Positions 17,625-27,209 of a DNA stretch of 64,000 nt are shown here, in pieces; positions within the stretch are counted from its first letter, which is position 1; each line of letters opens with the position of its first letter. The DNA is from Ruegeria sp. HKCCD4315. Lineage in GTDB: Bacteria > Pseudomonadota > Alphaproteobacteria > Rhodobacterales > Rhodobacteraceae. The stretch is from NCBI RefSeq assembly GCF_013112245.1, contig NZ_WVRN01000001.1, positions 2,856,501-2,920,500 of the forward strand. The letters run 5' to 3'. The notes under the pieces are model-generated. The model saw nothing but the letters and a program-made list of their open reading frames with translations. It was not told where the DNA came from and ran no database searches. Position numbers and translations under genes: made by a program.

Positions 17625-18572
17625 ATGTCTGACCGGACCGTAGATCGCGTTGCGGAGGCAACGCCCGAGCGAGTTGCGCGAAAAATCCGAGGTTTATCCG
17701 ACCGCGCGATCGCCTGGATATTCATCTCCCCAACGATTTTCCTATTGCTGGCGATCAACATCTTTCCGTTGATCTGGACCATCCAACTGAGCTTTACCAA
17801 CTACAAGGCCAACCGGATCGGGCGCGAAGTCAAAGATGTGGGGCTCAGGAATTACGAGCGTATTCTGACAGACTCGGACACCTGGCTAAATATGCAGGCG
17901 ACGGCGCACTTCCTGTTCTGGACGATCTTTTTCCAGGTCTTGATCGGGTTTACTCTGGCCTGGTTGATCAACAAGAAATTTAAGGGCAACGATCTTTGGA
18001 CCACGATTATCGTGCTGCCGATGATGCTGTCTCCTGCAGTCGTCGGGAACTTCTGGAAGTTCTTGTATCAACCTCAAATCGGGCTGTTTAACTACATCGT
18101 GTCATGGTTCACAGGCAAAGACCCGTCGAGCTTTGAGATGCTCGGGTCGGTAACACTGGCGCCCTGGGCCATAGTGATTGTCGACACCTGGATGTGGACC
18201 CCCTTCGTGATGTTAATCTGTTTGGCCGGGCTGCGCAGCATTCCCGATTACATCTACGAGGCGGCTGAGATCGACAGGGCCAGCAAGCTGCGGCAGTTCT
18301 TCACGATCACTATCCCGATGGTGCTGCCATTCCTGATGCTCGCAGTGCTGTTTCGAGGGATCGAGAACTTCAAGATGTTCGATCTGGTGGTTCAGCTGAC
18401 CGGCGGAGGGCCCGGCTCTGTAACGGAACTCACCTCAATCAATCTCAAGCGGGAGGCGTTTGAGAAGTGGCGCACCGGCTATGCCTCGGCCTATGCGATC
18501 ATCCTTTTCGTCACCGTGTTCGGCCTTGCGTCGATCTACGTCAAAGCCCTGAACAAGGTGAAACAGAGATGA
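17625..18572 (+). CDS. ABC sugar transporter permease, MalF-type
   Basis: The 315-residue protein has six predicted membrane helices and the permease EAA loop at YEAAEIDRASKLRQFF, which docks on the ATPase. The ATG at 17625 is preferred over a GTG 33 bp upstream that lacks a ribosome site. The last codons overlap the next permease gene as ATGA. It forms the inner-membrane channel with the second permease. The N-terminal 35 residues are cytoplasmic and charged. Confidence 0.88.
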   Translation: MSDRTVDRVAEATPERVARKIRGLSDRAIAWIFISPTIFLLLAINIFPLIWTIQLSFTNYKANRIGREVKDVGLRNYERILTDSDTWLNMQATAHFLFWTIFFQVLIGFTLAWLINKKFKGNDLWTTIIVLPMMLSPAVVGNFWKFLYQPQIGLFNYIVSWFTGKDPSSFEMLGSVTLAPWAIVIVDTWMWTPFVMLICLAGLRSIPDYIYEAAEIDRASKLRQFFTITIPMVLPFLMLAVLFRGIENFKMFDLVVQLTGGGPGSVTELTSINLKREAFEKWRTGYASAYAIILFVTVFGLASIYVKALNKVKQR

Positions 18573-19507
18573 GCAGTTTTTCCGTCACCGAACCTTCGAA
18601 CCGGTCCAAGTGGATCGCAGGCTTTTTGGTCATAACTTATGCGCTGATCACGATGATCCCGCTGGTGTGGATCTTGCTGACCGGTTTCAAATCGCCCGCC
18701 GACGCGATTAGCTATCCGCCCAAAGTAGTTTTTGACCCAACGCTTGAAGGCTACGTCAATCTCTTCACCACGCGCACACGGCAAACGCAGGAGTTTTTGG
18801 AAGCTAATCCCCCGCAGAACTGGGCCGATGAGATCGTGCGCCAATATGACATGGTGATTGTAGGACCATCGAAGTTCGGTGAGCGCTTTATGAATTCGGT
18901 TATCATCGGATTTGGCTCGACTTTCTTGAGTATCTTCCTAGGCACGCTGGCCGCTTATGCGTTCAGCAGGTTCAAAGTTCCACTCAAGGACGATCTTTTG
19001 TTCTTCATTCTTAGTACGAGGATGATGCCCCCGGTTGCCGTCGCCATCCCAATCTTCCTGATGTTCAGAAACCTTGGGCTGAGCGACACGCATCTTGGGA
19101 TGATCCTGTTGTACACGGGCGTGAACATTTCGCTGGCGGTCTGGCTGCTGAAAGGATTCATCGACGAAATCCCACGCGAATACGAAGAAGCCGCCCTCAT
19201 AGATGGCTACACGAGGTTTCAGGCGTTTTACAAAGTGGTGCTGCCGCAAGCCGCCACAGGCATAGCCTCAACTGCAATCTTCTGCTTGATCTTCGCCTGG
19301 AATGAATACGCGTTTGCCGTACTGCTAACATCCGCAAACGCGCAGACTGCACCGCCCTTCATCCCGACCATCATCGGTATTGGCGGCTTGGACTGGCCTG
19401 CTGTAGCGGCTGGCGCGACGATCTTCCTGATCCCTGTCATGATTTTCACCATCCTGATGCGCAAACATTTGCTGCGCGGGATCACATTCGGAGCCGTACG
19501 CAAATGA
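18569..19507 (+). CDS. ABC sugar transporter permease, MalG-type
   Basis: The 312-residue protein has about six membrane helices and the EAA loop YEEAALIDGYTRFQAFYKVVLP. A long periplasmic segment (about 50-105) follows the first helix. Its ATG overlaps the stop of the first permease (ATGA), and its own stop overlaps the start of the next small gene in the same way. This tight packing shows one translationally coupled membrane unit. A longer upstream frame exists but would read through the previous gene. Confidence 0.88.
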   Translation: MSSFSVTEPSNRSKWIAGFLVITYALITMIPLVWILLTGFKSPADAISYPPKVVFDPTLEGYVNLFTTRTRQTQEFLEANPPQNWADEIVRQYDMVIVGPSKFGERFMNSVIIGFGSTFLSIFLGTLAAYAFSRFKVPLKDDLLFFILSTRMMPPVAVAIPIFLMFRNLGLSDTHLGMILLYTGVNISLAVWLLKGFIDEIPREYEEAALIDGYTRFQAFYKVVLPQAATGIASTAIFCLIFAWNEYAFAVLLTSANAQTAPPFIPTIIGIGGLDWPAVAAGATIFLIPVMIFTILMRKHLLRGITFGAVRK

Positions 19508-19692
19508 GCGAATTTCTTACCGGATTACTACGGCTCCGCCGCGGCCCATGGGAGATGGTCGCAACCATCCTTATTGCACTGGGTGTCTTCATGCTGATGC
19601 AACCCTTTGTCCTTTGGGCCTTCACCTACTCTTTCATCGTCACGCTGATCGGAACCGTCATGTTCATCATCGTCAGCCATTTCCCGGAGTAG
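19504..19692 (+). CDS. Small two-helix membrane protein of the ABC operon
   Basis: The 62-residue protein has two hydrophobic stretches (about 17-35 and 38-58) joined by a short turn, and a charged N-terminus with LLRLRRGPWE. It is coupled to the upstream permease by an ATGA overlap and ends three bases before the ATPase start. Two-ATPase transporters of this type, such as the rhizobial glycerol system, also carry a small membrane protein gene, although I cannot show homology to that one. It may be an accessory subunit of the transporter. Confidence 0.7.
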   Translation: MSEFLTGLLRLRRGPWEMVATILIALGVFMLMQPFVLWAFTYSFIVTLIGTVMFIIVSHFPE

Positions 19693-19694
19693 AA

Positions 19695-20792
19695 ATGGCC
19701 CAGATCGTAGTCAAAAACGTAAAGAAGATGTTCGGCGATTTCACGGCTGTCCGCGAAAGCTCGTTCACGATTGAAGACGGTGAGTTTTTCATGTTGCTAG
19801 GGCCATCTGGCTGCGGAAAGACGACGACGCTGCGGATGATCGCGGGGTTGGAGCTTCCAACGTCGGGCGAAATCTATCTGGACGGTGAAGAGATTAGCCA
19901 GCGACCGCCATCAGAGCGTGACATTGCCTTCGTGTTCCAGATGTTCGCGCTGTATCCGCATATGAACGTACGCAAGAATATAAGCTACCCCCTGATATCG
20001 CAGGGCATGCCGCGTGGCGCCGTCAAAGCCAAAGTAGAGGAAGTCGCGGGAATTCTGGGGATCAAGGACATCCTCGACAGCCCCGTAGGAGGGTTGTCAG
20101 GCGGCGACAGGCAGCGCGTGGCGCTGGGTCGCGCGATCGTTCGCGAACCCAAAGCGTTTATGATGGACGAACCGCTGGGCGCCTTGGATGCCGAGTTTCG
20201 GGAGCATATGGCCGAAGAATTGCGCGCGCTTCATGACCGTATGGGCGCAACCACTGTTTACGTCACACACGATCAGTTAGAAGCCATGCAAATGGGCGAT
20301 AAGATCGTAGTGATGAACAACGCTGTGATCGAGCAATTCGGCACACCTCAGGAAATCTACGACAAACCAGCCACAATGTTCGTTGCAGATTTTATCGGGT
20401 CTCCTTCGATGAACTTCCTGCCTTTTCAGGGAAAGGTCGCGCCCGATTCGGAAATGGTGCGACTGAATGGTCACGACGAAGCCGTACCCAAACTGATGGA
20501 AGGGGCGGAAGGTGACTTGGTTTTTGGCGTTCGCCCCGAACATGTTTTTCTATCGGATACGAGCGCATACCGGGCCAAGGTCCTGGCCGCAGAATACTTG
20601 GGAACCACCCAGATCGTGACGCTGCAAAGCCCGAACGGAGAGCTGAAAGCCCGGATTGATGCCCGCGACGTCGTAAATCCCGGCGAGACGGTGGGATTGG
20701 AGTTCCGCTCTCACGCGGTAACCCTATTTGAAAAATCAACCGGGCGCGCGTTGAGGTCCGCCCTGAACGACGAGGTGCTAAGCAATGGCTGA
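19695..20792 (+). CDS. ABC transporter ATPase 1 (MalK/UgpC-like)
   Basis: The 365-residue protein has Walker A GPSGCGKTT, a signature LSGGDRQRVALGRA, Walker B AFMMDEPLGALD and the switch His in YVTHDQ. The signature has Asp where Gln is usual. The C-terminal part (about 235-365) is a TOBE/OB-fold regulatory domain with the FGVRPEHV motif. The start at 19695 is the first ATG after the small membrane gene, and an earlier in-frame start would overlap that gene. Its end overlaps the second ATPase by 8 bp. The two ATPases probably act as a heterodimer. Confidence 0.88.
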   Translation: MAQIVVKNVKKMFGDFTAVRESSFTIEDGEFFMLLGPSGCGKTTTLRMIAGLELPTSGEIYLDGEEISQRPPSERDIAFVFQMFALYPHMNVRKNISYPLISQGMPRGAVKAKVEEVAGILGIKDILDSPVGGLSGGDRQRVALGRAIVREPKAFMMDEPLGALDAEFREHMAEELRALHDRMGATTVYVTHDQLEAMQMGDKIVVMNNAVIEQFGTPQEIYDKPATMFVADFIGSPSMNFLPFQGKVAPDSEMVRLNGHDEAVPKLMEGAEGDLVFGVRPEHVFLSDTSAYRAKVLAAEYLGTTQIVTLQSPNGELKARIDARDVVNPGETVGLEFRSHAVTLFEKSTGRALRSALNDEVLSNG

Positions 20793-21777
20793 AGTCGTTT
20801 TGGAGAATATCTCGAAATCATTCGGCAATCTTAAAGCGGTGGATGATATCTCAATGACGATCCCCAACGGCGCCTTTGTGGTGTTGTTGGGTCCGACAGG
20901 TGCGGGAAAAACGACGACGCTGAGATTGATATCCGGGCTTGAGAAACTGGACTCTGGAACAGTACGCATTGCCGGGCGTGACGTCGGTATAGATACACCT
21001 GCCCAGCGCGATGTGGCGATGGTCTTCCAGCAATACTCGCTGTACCCGCATATGACGGTGCGCGAGAACCTGTCTTTCCCTTTGCGGTCGCCGATCCTGA
21101 AGACACCAGAGGATGAGATCACGAGGAAGGTTAACGAAGTCGCTGAGATCCTGCAAATTCCGCACAAGCTGGACAACAAAGCGACTGAACTGTCTGGTGG
21201 CGAAATGCAGCGCGTTTCAATTGGACGGGCGCTTGTGCGTGACCCCCAGATATTCCTGATGGACGAACCGCTCAGCTCTCTGGACGCCAAGCTCCGGGCG
21301 GATTTGCGGGTCGAGCTTAAAAGGATTCAGGCCGATCTGGGGTCGACCTTACTGTACGTGACGCATGATCAGGTCGAAGCCATGACAATGGCGACACATA
21401 TCGGCGTTTTGGAAAACGGCAAGCTGGTTCAGTATGGCACCCCTCGCGACATCTATGAAAATCCCGGCAGTGTTTACGTGGCCAGCAGGTTGGGTCTGCC
21501 ACGGATCAACATCCTACCGTCCGATTTGTTTGGGGGCGATCACAAAGGTCCGCAGATTGGCCTGCGCCCAGAAAACATCATCGAAGGCGAAGGCAGCGAG
21601 GCGCGCGTGATACGCGCCGAGCATCTGGGAGACCAAACACGGCTGCATCTGGATCTGAATGGTCACTCGGTGGTGACCCTGATCGATGTCCATAAGGACT
21701 ACCCATCTGGAAAGATTATAAAAATCCGCCCCAACAACCCGTTGTATTTTGACGCGTCCGGCGCGCGCGTGAATTAA
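20785..21777 (+). CDS. ABC transporter ATPase 2 (MalK/UgpC-like)
   Basis: The 330-residue protein has Walker A GPTGAGKTT, signature LSGGEMQRVSIGRAL, Walker B IFLMDEPLSSLD and switch His in YVTHDQVEAM. Its C-terminal regulatory domain is shorter than that of ATPase 1. The presence of two different ATPases in one operon is typical of the glycerol-type (GlpS/GlpT) transporters of rhizobia and their relatives, and suggests a heterodimeric motor. The dihydroxyacetone-kinase-like gene begins 11 bp downstream with a good GGAG site. Confidence 0.88.
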   Translation: MAEVVLENISKSFGNLKAVDDISMTIPNGAFVVLLGPTGAGKTTTLRLISGLEKLDSGTVRIAGRDVGIDTPAQRDVAMVFQQYSLYPHMTVRENLSFPLRSPILKTPEDEITRKVNEVAEILQIPHKLDNKATELSGGEMQRVSIGRALVRDPQIFLMDEPLSSLDAKLRADLRVELKRIQADLGSTLLYVTHDQVEAMTMATHIGVLENGKLVQYGTPRDIYENPGSVYVASRLGLPRINILPSDLFGGDHKGPQIGLRPENIIEGEGSEARVIRAEHLGDQTRLHLDLNGHSVVTLIDVHKDYPSGKIIKIRPNNPLYFDASGARVN

Positions 21778-21788
21778 GGAGCAAAAGC

Positions 21789-23411
21789 ATGGCCCAGTTC
21801 CTCAACACAAAAGAAACCCTGGTGACAGAAGCGATAGACGGTCTCCTCGCGTCATCAGGAGGGCGACTGACCCGATTGGACGGCTACCCGCATATCAAGG
21901 TTGTCTACCGGTCAGATTGGGACAAATCGAAAGTCGCCCTGGTTTCTGGCGGTGGGTCTGGTCACGAGCCCGCCCACGCGGGTTTCGTTGGTGCCGGTAT
22001 GTTGACAGCCGCGGTCTGCGGCGAAGTTTTCGCCTCCCCGTCGGTCGAGGCGGTTCTGGCAGGTATTCTTGCGGTCACAGGTGAGGCAGGGTGCCTGCTT
22101 ATCGTCAAGAATTACACTGGAGATCGATTGAATTTTGGACTGGCAGCGGAACGCGCCCGCGCATTGGGCCGCAAGGTTGAAATGGTCGTTGTCGATGATG
22201 ACATCGCCCTGCCCGACCTTCCGCAACCACGTGGCGTGGCGGGTACGTTGTTCGTTCACAAAATAGCCGGAGCGCTTGCTGAAAGCGGTGCTGACCTAGA
22301 TACCGTTGCCACCGCAGCAAGAAACACCATAGCAAAGGTTGTCAGCATCGGAATGAGCTTGGACACCTGTACCGTTCCGGGTTCTCCAAAAGAAGACCGG
22401 ATTGCCCCTGGCAAAGCAGAGCTTGGATTGGGCATCCATGGCGAACCTGGTGTACAGCAAGTCGAGTTCTCAAATGCCGTATCGGCTATGTCCACAGTAG
22501 TTGAGAAGCTGAAGCAACGGGTTGGGTCCGGGGATTGTGTAGCCTTGGTCAACAACCTGGGCTCTACAACTCCACTGGAAATGGCCGTCCTCACGCATGC
22601 CTTGTTCGAGACTGGTATTGCCCATCATATCATTGGCCCGGCACCAATGATGACATCGCTGGATATGCACGGGTTTTCGGTATCCATTCTGCCCGTGGAT
22701 CAGGACGATTTGTCAGCCCTTGAAACGTCTGTTGATCTGGCCGCTTGGCCCGGGGTGAATTCCATCGACCCGATCAAAGTTGCACCATTGCCTGATGGCC
22801 TGACCCCGATCGATCCAATCCCTTCGCACAATCCCACCACAAGGGAAACGATCACCCGGCTGTCTGAGCTGCTTATTAACGCAGAGAAGAGCCTGAACGA
22901 GCTGGACGCAAAATCCGGGGATGGCGATACAGGAAGCACATTGGCGACTGCCGCAAGAGCATTGCAAGGAAGTCTTGACCGCATGCCGCTTGCCGATTTG
23001 ACACAACTGTTTCCGGCGTTGGGTAATGAGTTAAGCCAAACCATGGGTGGTTCTTCCGGCGTGATACTTGCAATTTTCTTCAACGCAGCCGGAGATGCCT
23101 GTGCGAGCGGGGCTTCGGTATCGAAGTCTCTGGTTGAAGGACTGAATCGCGTCAGCCAGGTTGGGGGCGCCAAGGTCGGTGACAGGACAATGATTGACGC
23201 CCTAGCACCGGCACTTACTGCACTGCCATCTGGTCTGAAACATGCGGCCCAGGCTGCCCGCGAAGGTGCGAACAACACCGCGAATATTCGTCGTGCGAAG
23301 GCAGGCCGTGCAGCTTATGTTCCCGAAGAAAACCTTGTTGGACATAACGATCCCGGCGCTGAGGCTGTTGCTTTGTTGTTTGAAGGCTTAGCGCGGGAGA
23401 TTGAGGGCTGA
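21789..23411 (+). CDS. Dihydroxyacetone kinase-family protein (DhaK-DhaL fusion)
   Basis: The 540-residue protein combines both kinase domains. Residues 1-335 are DhaK, with SGGGSGHEPAHAG, KNYTGDRLNF and the substrate-binding His217 in GIHGEPG, which forms a hemiaminal with the keto substrate. Residues 355-540 are DhaL, with the Asp cluster Asp373, Asp378 and Asp380 in ELDAKSGDGDTG that holds Mg-ATP. Fused forms use ATP directly. The family phosphorylates dihydroxyacetone but also erythrulose and apulose in dedicated pathways. The sugar transporter, isomerase and dehydrogenase in this operon suggest a tetrulose or branched ketose rather than dihydroxyacetone itself (inference). Confidence 0.88.
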   Translation: MAQFLNTKETLVTEAIDGLLASSGGRLTRLDGYPHIKVVYRSDWDKSKVALVSGGGSGHEPAHAGFVGAGMLTAAVCGEVFASPSVEAVLAGILAVTGEAGCLLIVKNYTGDRLNFGLAAERARALGRKVEMVVVDDDIALPDLPQPRGVAGTLFVHKIAGALAESGADLDTVATAARNTIAKVVSIGMSLDTCTVPGSPKEDRIAPGKAELGLGIHGEPGVQQVEFSNAVSAMSTVVEKLKQRVGSGDCVALVNNLGSTTPLEMAVLTHALFETGIAHHIIGPAPMMTSLDMHGFSVSILPVDQDDLSALETSVDLAAWPGVNSIDPIKVAPLPDGLTPIDPIPSHNPTTRETITRLSELLINAEKSLNELDAKSGDGDTGSTLATAARALQGSLDRMPLADLTQLFPALGNELSQTMGGSSGVILAIFFNAAGDACASGASVSKSLVEGLNRVSQVGGAKVGDRTMIDALAPALTALPSGLKHAAQAAREGANNTANIRRAKAGRAAYVPEENLVGHNDPGAEAVALLFEGLAREIEG

Positions 23412-23418
23412 AGAACAC

Positions 23419-24477
23419 GTGGAAGACCAAAAACAAAGATTAGAATTGGTGAAAAAGCCAACCGTTAATGACATCGCGCGCGTTGCGGGTGTTAGCCTAG
23501 CGACTGTTGACCGGGTCTTGAACAGACGTCCCGGCGTGCGGGCCGTAACCGTACAGAAGGTGCAAAAGGCAATTGATGAGCTGGGGTATGTGCGTGACAC
23601 CGCTGCGGCAAACCTTGCACGAAACCGAGTTTACAACTTCCTCTTTGTTCTGCCGGACACGGACAACGAGTTTGTGGAGGCAATCAGCAGTCAGATCGCA
23701 GAACAATCCCGCGACCAATTTATCGAGCGGACTCGTATTGCGATAAGGAAAGTCGCTCCGTTTGAGCCGCAAGATATTGTCAATATTTTGAATGCTGTCG
23801 ACAGTTCAGAAGTTGATGGGGTTGCTGTTTTTGGGCCCGAAACGCCTTCTGTTCGCGATGCGGTAAAACGGCTCAGGGACAAAGGCGTTCCTGTGGTTGC
23901 GTTGGTGTCTGACTTGCCCAGCTCTGAGCGAGACCATTTTGTAGGAATTGACAACGTTTCGGCAGGACGAACCGCCGCTCAATTGATGGGGAGGTTTGTC
24001 CATCGCGAAGGCAAGGTCTTGGTTCTTACAGGATCCCGTTTGGCGCGTGACCACCTCGAACGTCGCCAGGGCTTTGACCTAGTTGTAGCTGAGGAATTTC
24101 CACACCTCCAAGTCGTCGCATCTGTCGAGGGCCGCGATGACCCGGATCTGATTTACAAGATGATGCCCGAAATCTTTGAAACCTATCCGGATCTGGTCGG
24201 AATATACTCGTCAGCAGCGGGCAACGCAGGCCTGATTCAATTTCTTTCAGAGAACAAACTCAGCAAGGATCTGGTGATCATAGCTCATGAGCTTACGCCG
24301 CTCAGTCGTGAGGCGCTTAGGCTTGGCACATTTGATGCTTTAATCTCGCAAGACACTGGGCACATTGTTCGTTCTGCCGTCCGTCTTTTGCGGGCAACTT
24401 CGGATAAAGTGCCATTCAACAAAGCCCAGGAACGTATCCGTATCGATATCTATCTGAAGGAAAATATACCGCCATAG
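23419..24477 (+). CDS. LacI-family transcriptional regulator
   Basis: The protein of about 352 residues begins with the LacI helix-turn-helix (PTVNDIARVAGVSLATVDRVLN) and hinge (VRDTAAANLAR), followed by a periplasmic-binding-protein-like effector domain. The start is uncertain: TTG at 23401 overlaps the kinase gene, while GTG at 23419 and GTG at 23449 are also possible. It sits in the middle of the operon it probably controls. The operators at 16113-16161 have the central CG expected for this family. The inducer is probably the imported sugar or a phosphorylated intermediate. Confidence 0.82.
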   Translation: MEDQKQRLELVKKPTVNDIARVAGVSLATVDRVLNRRPGVRAVTVQKVQKAIDELGYVRDTAAANLARNRVYNFLFVLPDTDNEFVEAISSQIAEQSRDQFIERTRIAIRKVAPFEPQDIVNILNAVDSSEVDGVAVFGPETPSVRDAVKRLRDKGVPVVALVSDLPSSERDHFVGIDNVSAGRTAAQLMGRFVHREGKVLVLTGSRLARDHLERRQGFDLVVAEEFPHLQVVASVEGRDDPDLIYKMMPEIFETYPDLVGIYSSAAGNAGLIQFLSENKLSKDLVIIAHELTPLSREALRLGTFDALISQDTGHIVRSAVRLLRATSDKVPFNKAQERIRIDIYLKENIPP

Positions 24478-24504
24478 AGGCTTAGGTTTTGGGGAGGAAG
24501 TTTT

Positions 24505-25560
24505 ATGAAAACGATCAAAGGTCCAGCTTTGTTTCTTGCGCAATTTGCGGGGGACGAAGCGCCGTTCAATTCGTGGGACACGATCACCAAATGGGCGGCT
24601 GATTGCGGATACAAGGGTGTTCAAGTCCCCAGTTGGGATGGCCGGTTATTCGACCTCGAGCAGGCCGCGACCAGTACTGATTATTGCGATGATTTCAAAG
24701 GCAAAGCCAGAGAAAATGGTGTCGAAGTCACTGAACTGTCCACGCACCTTCAGGGCCAGCTTGTGGCCGTTCACCCTGCCTATGACAGTGCGTTTGATGG
24801 CTTCGCGGCCGAAAGCGTCAGAGGAAACCCAAAGGCCCGTCAAGAATGGGCAGTGGACCAGGTCAAAAAGGCGCTGTCCGCTTCGAAAAATTTGGGCATT
24901 TCGGCACATGCGACATTCTCAGGCGCGCTGGCATGGCCCTATGTCTATCCTTGGCCGCAGCGCCCTGCGGGCTTGATTGAAACGGCATTTGATGAACTTG
25001 CGCGCCGTTGGGTGCCCATCCTGAATCACGCCGATGAATGCGGTGTCGATGTCTGCTACGAAATCCACCCCGGAGAAGACCTCCACGATGGTGTGACATA
25101 CGAGATGTTTCTGGAACGGACGGGCAATCACCCACGGGCCTGCATGCTATACGACCCGTCGCACTACGTGCTGCAATGCCTCGACTATTTGGACAATATT
25201 GACATCTACAAAGATCGGATCCGGATGTTCCATGTCAAAGATGCCGAGTTCAACCCGACCGGGAGGCAGGGTGTTTACTCGGGATATCAAAGCTGGGTTG
25301 ATCGGGCTGGGCGGTTCCGGTCGCTTGGTGATGGCCAAGTAGATTTCGGTGCCGTCTTCTCGAAAATGGCTGCGAATGACTTTGATGGGTGGGCTGTGGT
25401 CGAATGGGAATGCTGTCTCAAACACCCCGAGGATGGAGCGCGTGAAGGCGCTCAGTTTGTGTCAGATCACATCATCCGTGTGACCGAGAAAGCCTTTGAT
25501 GATTTCGCCGACGGTGGTGCAGACGAAGCCGCCAATCGTAAAATGCTGGGGATTGAGTGA
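24505..25560 (+). CDS. Xylose isomerase-like TIM-barrel sugar isomerase/epimerase
   Basis: The 351-residue protein is an AP-endonuclease-2-type TIM barrel. Metal-binding residues can be placed at Glu186 (CYEIHPGE), Asp217 and His220 (YDPSH), His243 (FHVKDAEF) and Glu300 (VVEWE). Enzymes of this fold isomerise or epimerise sugars and keto sugars. A GGGAGGAAG site precedes the ATG. It is followed with a one-base overlap by a Gfo/Idh/MocA dehydrogenase. Such pairs act in oxidoreduction and isomerisation of inositols, sugar lactones and 3-keto sugars, and an apiose-type isomerase would also fit with the DhaK-family kinase. The precise reaction is not deducible. Confidence 0.8.
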   Translation: MKTIKGPALFLAQFAGDEAPFNSWDTITKWAADCGYKGVQVPSWDGRLFDLEQAATSTDYCDDFKGKARENGVEVTELSTHLQGQLVAVHPAYDSAFDGFAAESVRGNPKARQEWAVDQVKKALSASKNLGISAHATFSGALAWPYVYPWPQRPAGLIETAFDELARRWVPILNHADECGVDVCYEIHPGEDLHDGVTYEMFLERTGNHPRACMLYDPSHYVLQCLDYLDNIDIYKDRIRMFHVKDAEFNPTGRQGVYSGYQSWVDRAGRFRSLGDGQVDFGAVFSKMAANDFDGWAVVEWECCLKHPEDGAREGAQFVSDHIIRVTEKAFDDFADGGADEAANRKMLGIE

Positions 25561-26714
25561 TGGTCACAGGACGCAGTGAAGAAACCTCGGGTCGCATTCG
25601 CCTTGGCATGGTTGGCGGTGGAAACGACGCCTTCATAGGCGGTGTTCATCGCATAGCCGCGCGACTGGACGACAAGTTCGAACTGGTTGCCGGTGCCTTG
25701 TCCTCGACGCCAGAGAAATCTCTTGAAAGTGGTCAGGCATTGGGGCTCGAACGGGTCTATGAAGACTATAAACAAATGGCGATAAGGGAAGCCCGGCTGA
25801 AATCTGGGATCGAGGCGGTCTCAATCGTCACGCCAAATCACGTCCACTATGCCGCCGCGCGTGAGTTCCTGAAACGCGGTATACATGTCATTTGTGACAA
25901 GCCACTCACCTCGACCCTTGCCGATGCAAAGAAGCTGGTCAAAGCAGCGGAAAACGCGAACGCCCTATTCATTTTGACCCACAATTACACGGGCTATCCG
26001 ATGGTTCGGCAGGCGCGTGAAATGGTTGCCAACGGCGATATTGGCAAGATCCGCGTGGTTCAGGTTGAATACCCGCAGGATTGGCTGACCGAGCAGCAGG
26101 ATTTCAAACAGGCGGAATGGCGAACCGACCCCGAACGCTCGGGCGCGGGTGGATCAACCGGTGACATCGGAACCCACGCATACAACCTTGCGTGCTTTGT
26201 AACCGGGCTGACGGCGGAAAGCCTGGCAGCAGACTTGCAGGCCTTTGTGCCGGGGCGCAAAGTCGATGACAACGCCCACGTCTTGCTTCGCTTCGAGGGC
26301 GGAGCCCGGGGTATGTTGTGGTCTTCTCAGGTGGCTCCCGGCAATGAAAACGCACTTCGTTTGCGGATCTACGGTGAAAAAGGTGGGCTAGAGTGGTCTC
26401 AGGAAGATCCCAATTACCTTTGGTTCACGCCCTACAACGAGCCCAAGCGTCTGATCACGCGAAATGGCGCCGGGGCTGGTGATGCTGCCAATCGGTTAAG
26501 TAGAGTTCCGCCAGGACATCCTGAGGGGTACCTGGAGGGGTTCGCGAATATCTATGGGGAGGCTGCTGAAGCCATCCAAGCTTTCCGAAATGGGAGTTCA
26601 CCTGCCGCGTCCGTTGTTTATCCAACGATTCATGACGGGCTCAATGGGGTTAAGTTTGTCGCCGCATGCGTGCAAAGCTCTTCAAGGAATGCGGCTTGGG
26701 TCAGCTTAACTTAA
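25560..26714 (+). CDS. Gfo/Idh/MocA-family sugar dehydrogenase
   Basis: The 384-residue protein starts with the NAD-binding loop GMVGGGNDAFIGG. It carries CDKPL, where the family usually has EKP, and a catalytic block GDIGTHAYNL with the conserved His. The C-terminal half is the family's beta-sheet substrate domain. The start codon overlaps the isomerase stop (TGATG). It would oxidise a sugar or polyol hydroxyl with NAD(P) in the cytoplasm. It is the last gene of the operon. No strong terminator follows. Confidence 0.85.
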   Translation: MVTGRSEETSGRIRLGMVGGGNDAFIGGVHRIAARLDDKFELVAGALSSTPEKSLESGQALGLERVYEDYKQMAIREARLKSGIEAVSIVTPNHVHYAAAREFLKRGIHVICDKPLTSTLADAKKLVKAAENANALFILTHNYTGYPMVRQAREMVANGDIGKIRVVQVEYPQDWLTEQQDFKQAEWRTDPERSGAGGSTGDIGTHAYNLACFVTGLTAESLAADLQAFVPGRKVDDNAHVLLRFEGGARGMLWSSQVAPGNENALRLRIYGEKGGLEWSQEDPNYLWFTPYNEPKRLITRNGAGAGDAANRLSRVPPGHPEGYLEGFANIYGEAAEAIQAFRNGSSPAASVVYPTIHDGLNGVKFVAACVQSSSRNAAWVSLT

Positions 26715-27209
26715 AATCTGGCTTTGGGCATAGGGCAAACACCTCAGAAGGCCGCGTGGGTATCTGCCAAAAAAAGTCGAGGCGCAAGCAGCCAACAGAT
26801 GAACACTCCGGAACAACGACCCACGAACGTCACTGAAGTGGTTTTATGTGAAGCGATCTCTGGTTGAGTGATGACCCTTCAGTGGAACGAATACAAAAGG
26901 CAGCCTCGCGGGACAAAGCGGGCATCTGAGCTTTGCTCTACAATGACTGCAAGCAGCTCAAATCGGACAACTCCAATCCGAAGTTAGGGCGAGGAAGCGG
27001 TCGTTCGCTACAACAGCAGAGTTTCCACTTTGAGAGTCACAGAAAGTTCCGTCGCAAACTCTTTCCCCACCTGTCAGGTCGTACGTACTTTTGGTAGCGC
27101 GTGCGAATGCCACGACGCATTTTGCAAACATCGCTTTGAAAATAAGTTCACCTACCCTAGAATCGCCAAACATAACTATGCGCCGCAGGGTCAATAGATT
27201 TACAATTCT
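26715..27209. other. Intergenic spacer with decayed dispersed-repeat sequence
   Basis: This 495-bp stretch has no convincing gene. Around 26915-26965 it holds text such as AAAGCGGGCATCTGAGCTTT, which resembles the intergenic repeats described near 38043 and 40701. The last 100 bp are AT-rich and lead into the small membrane ORF. Confidence 0.45.
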
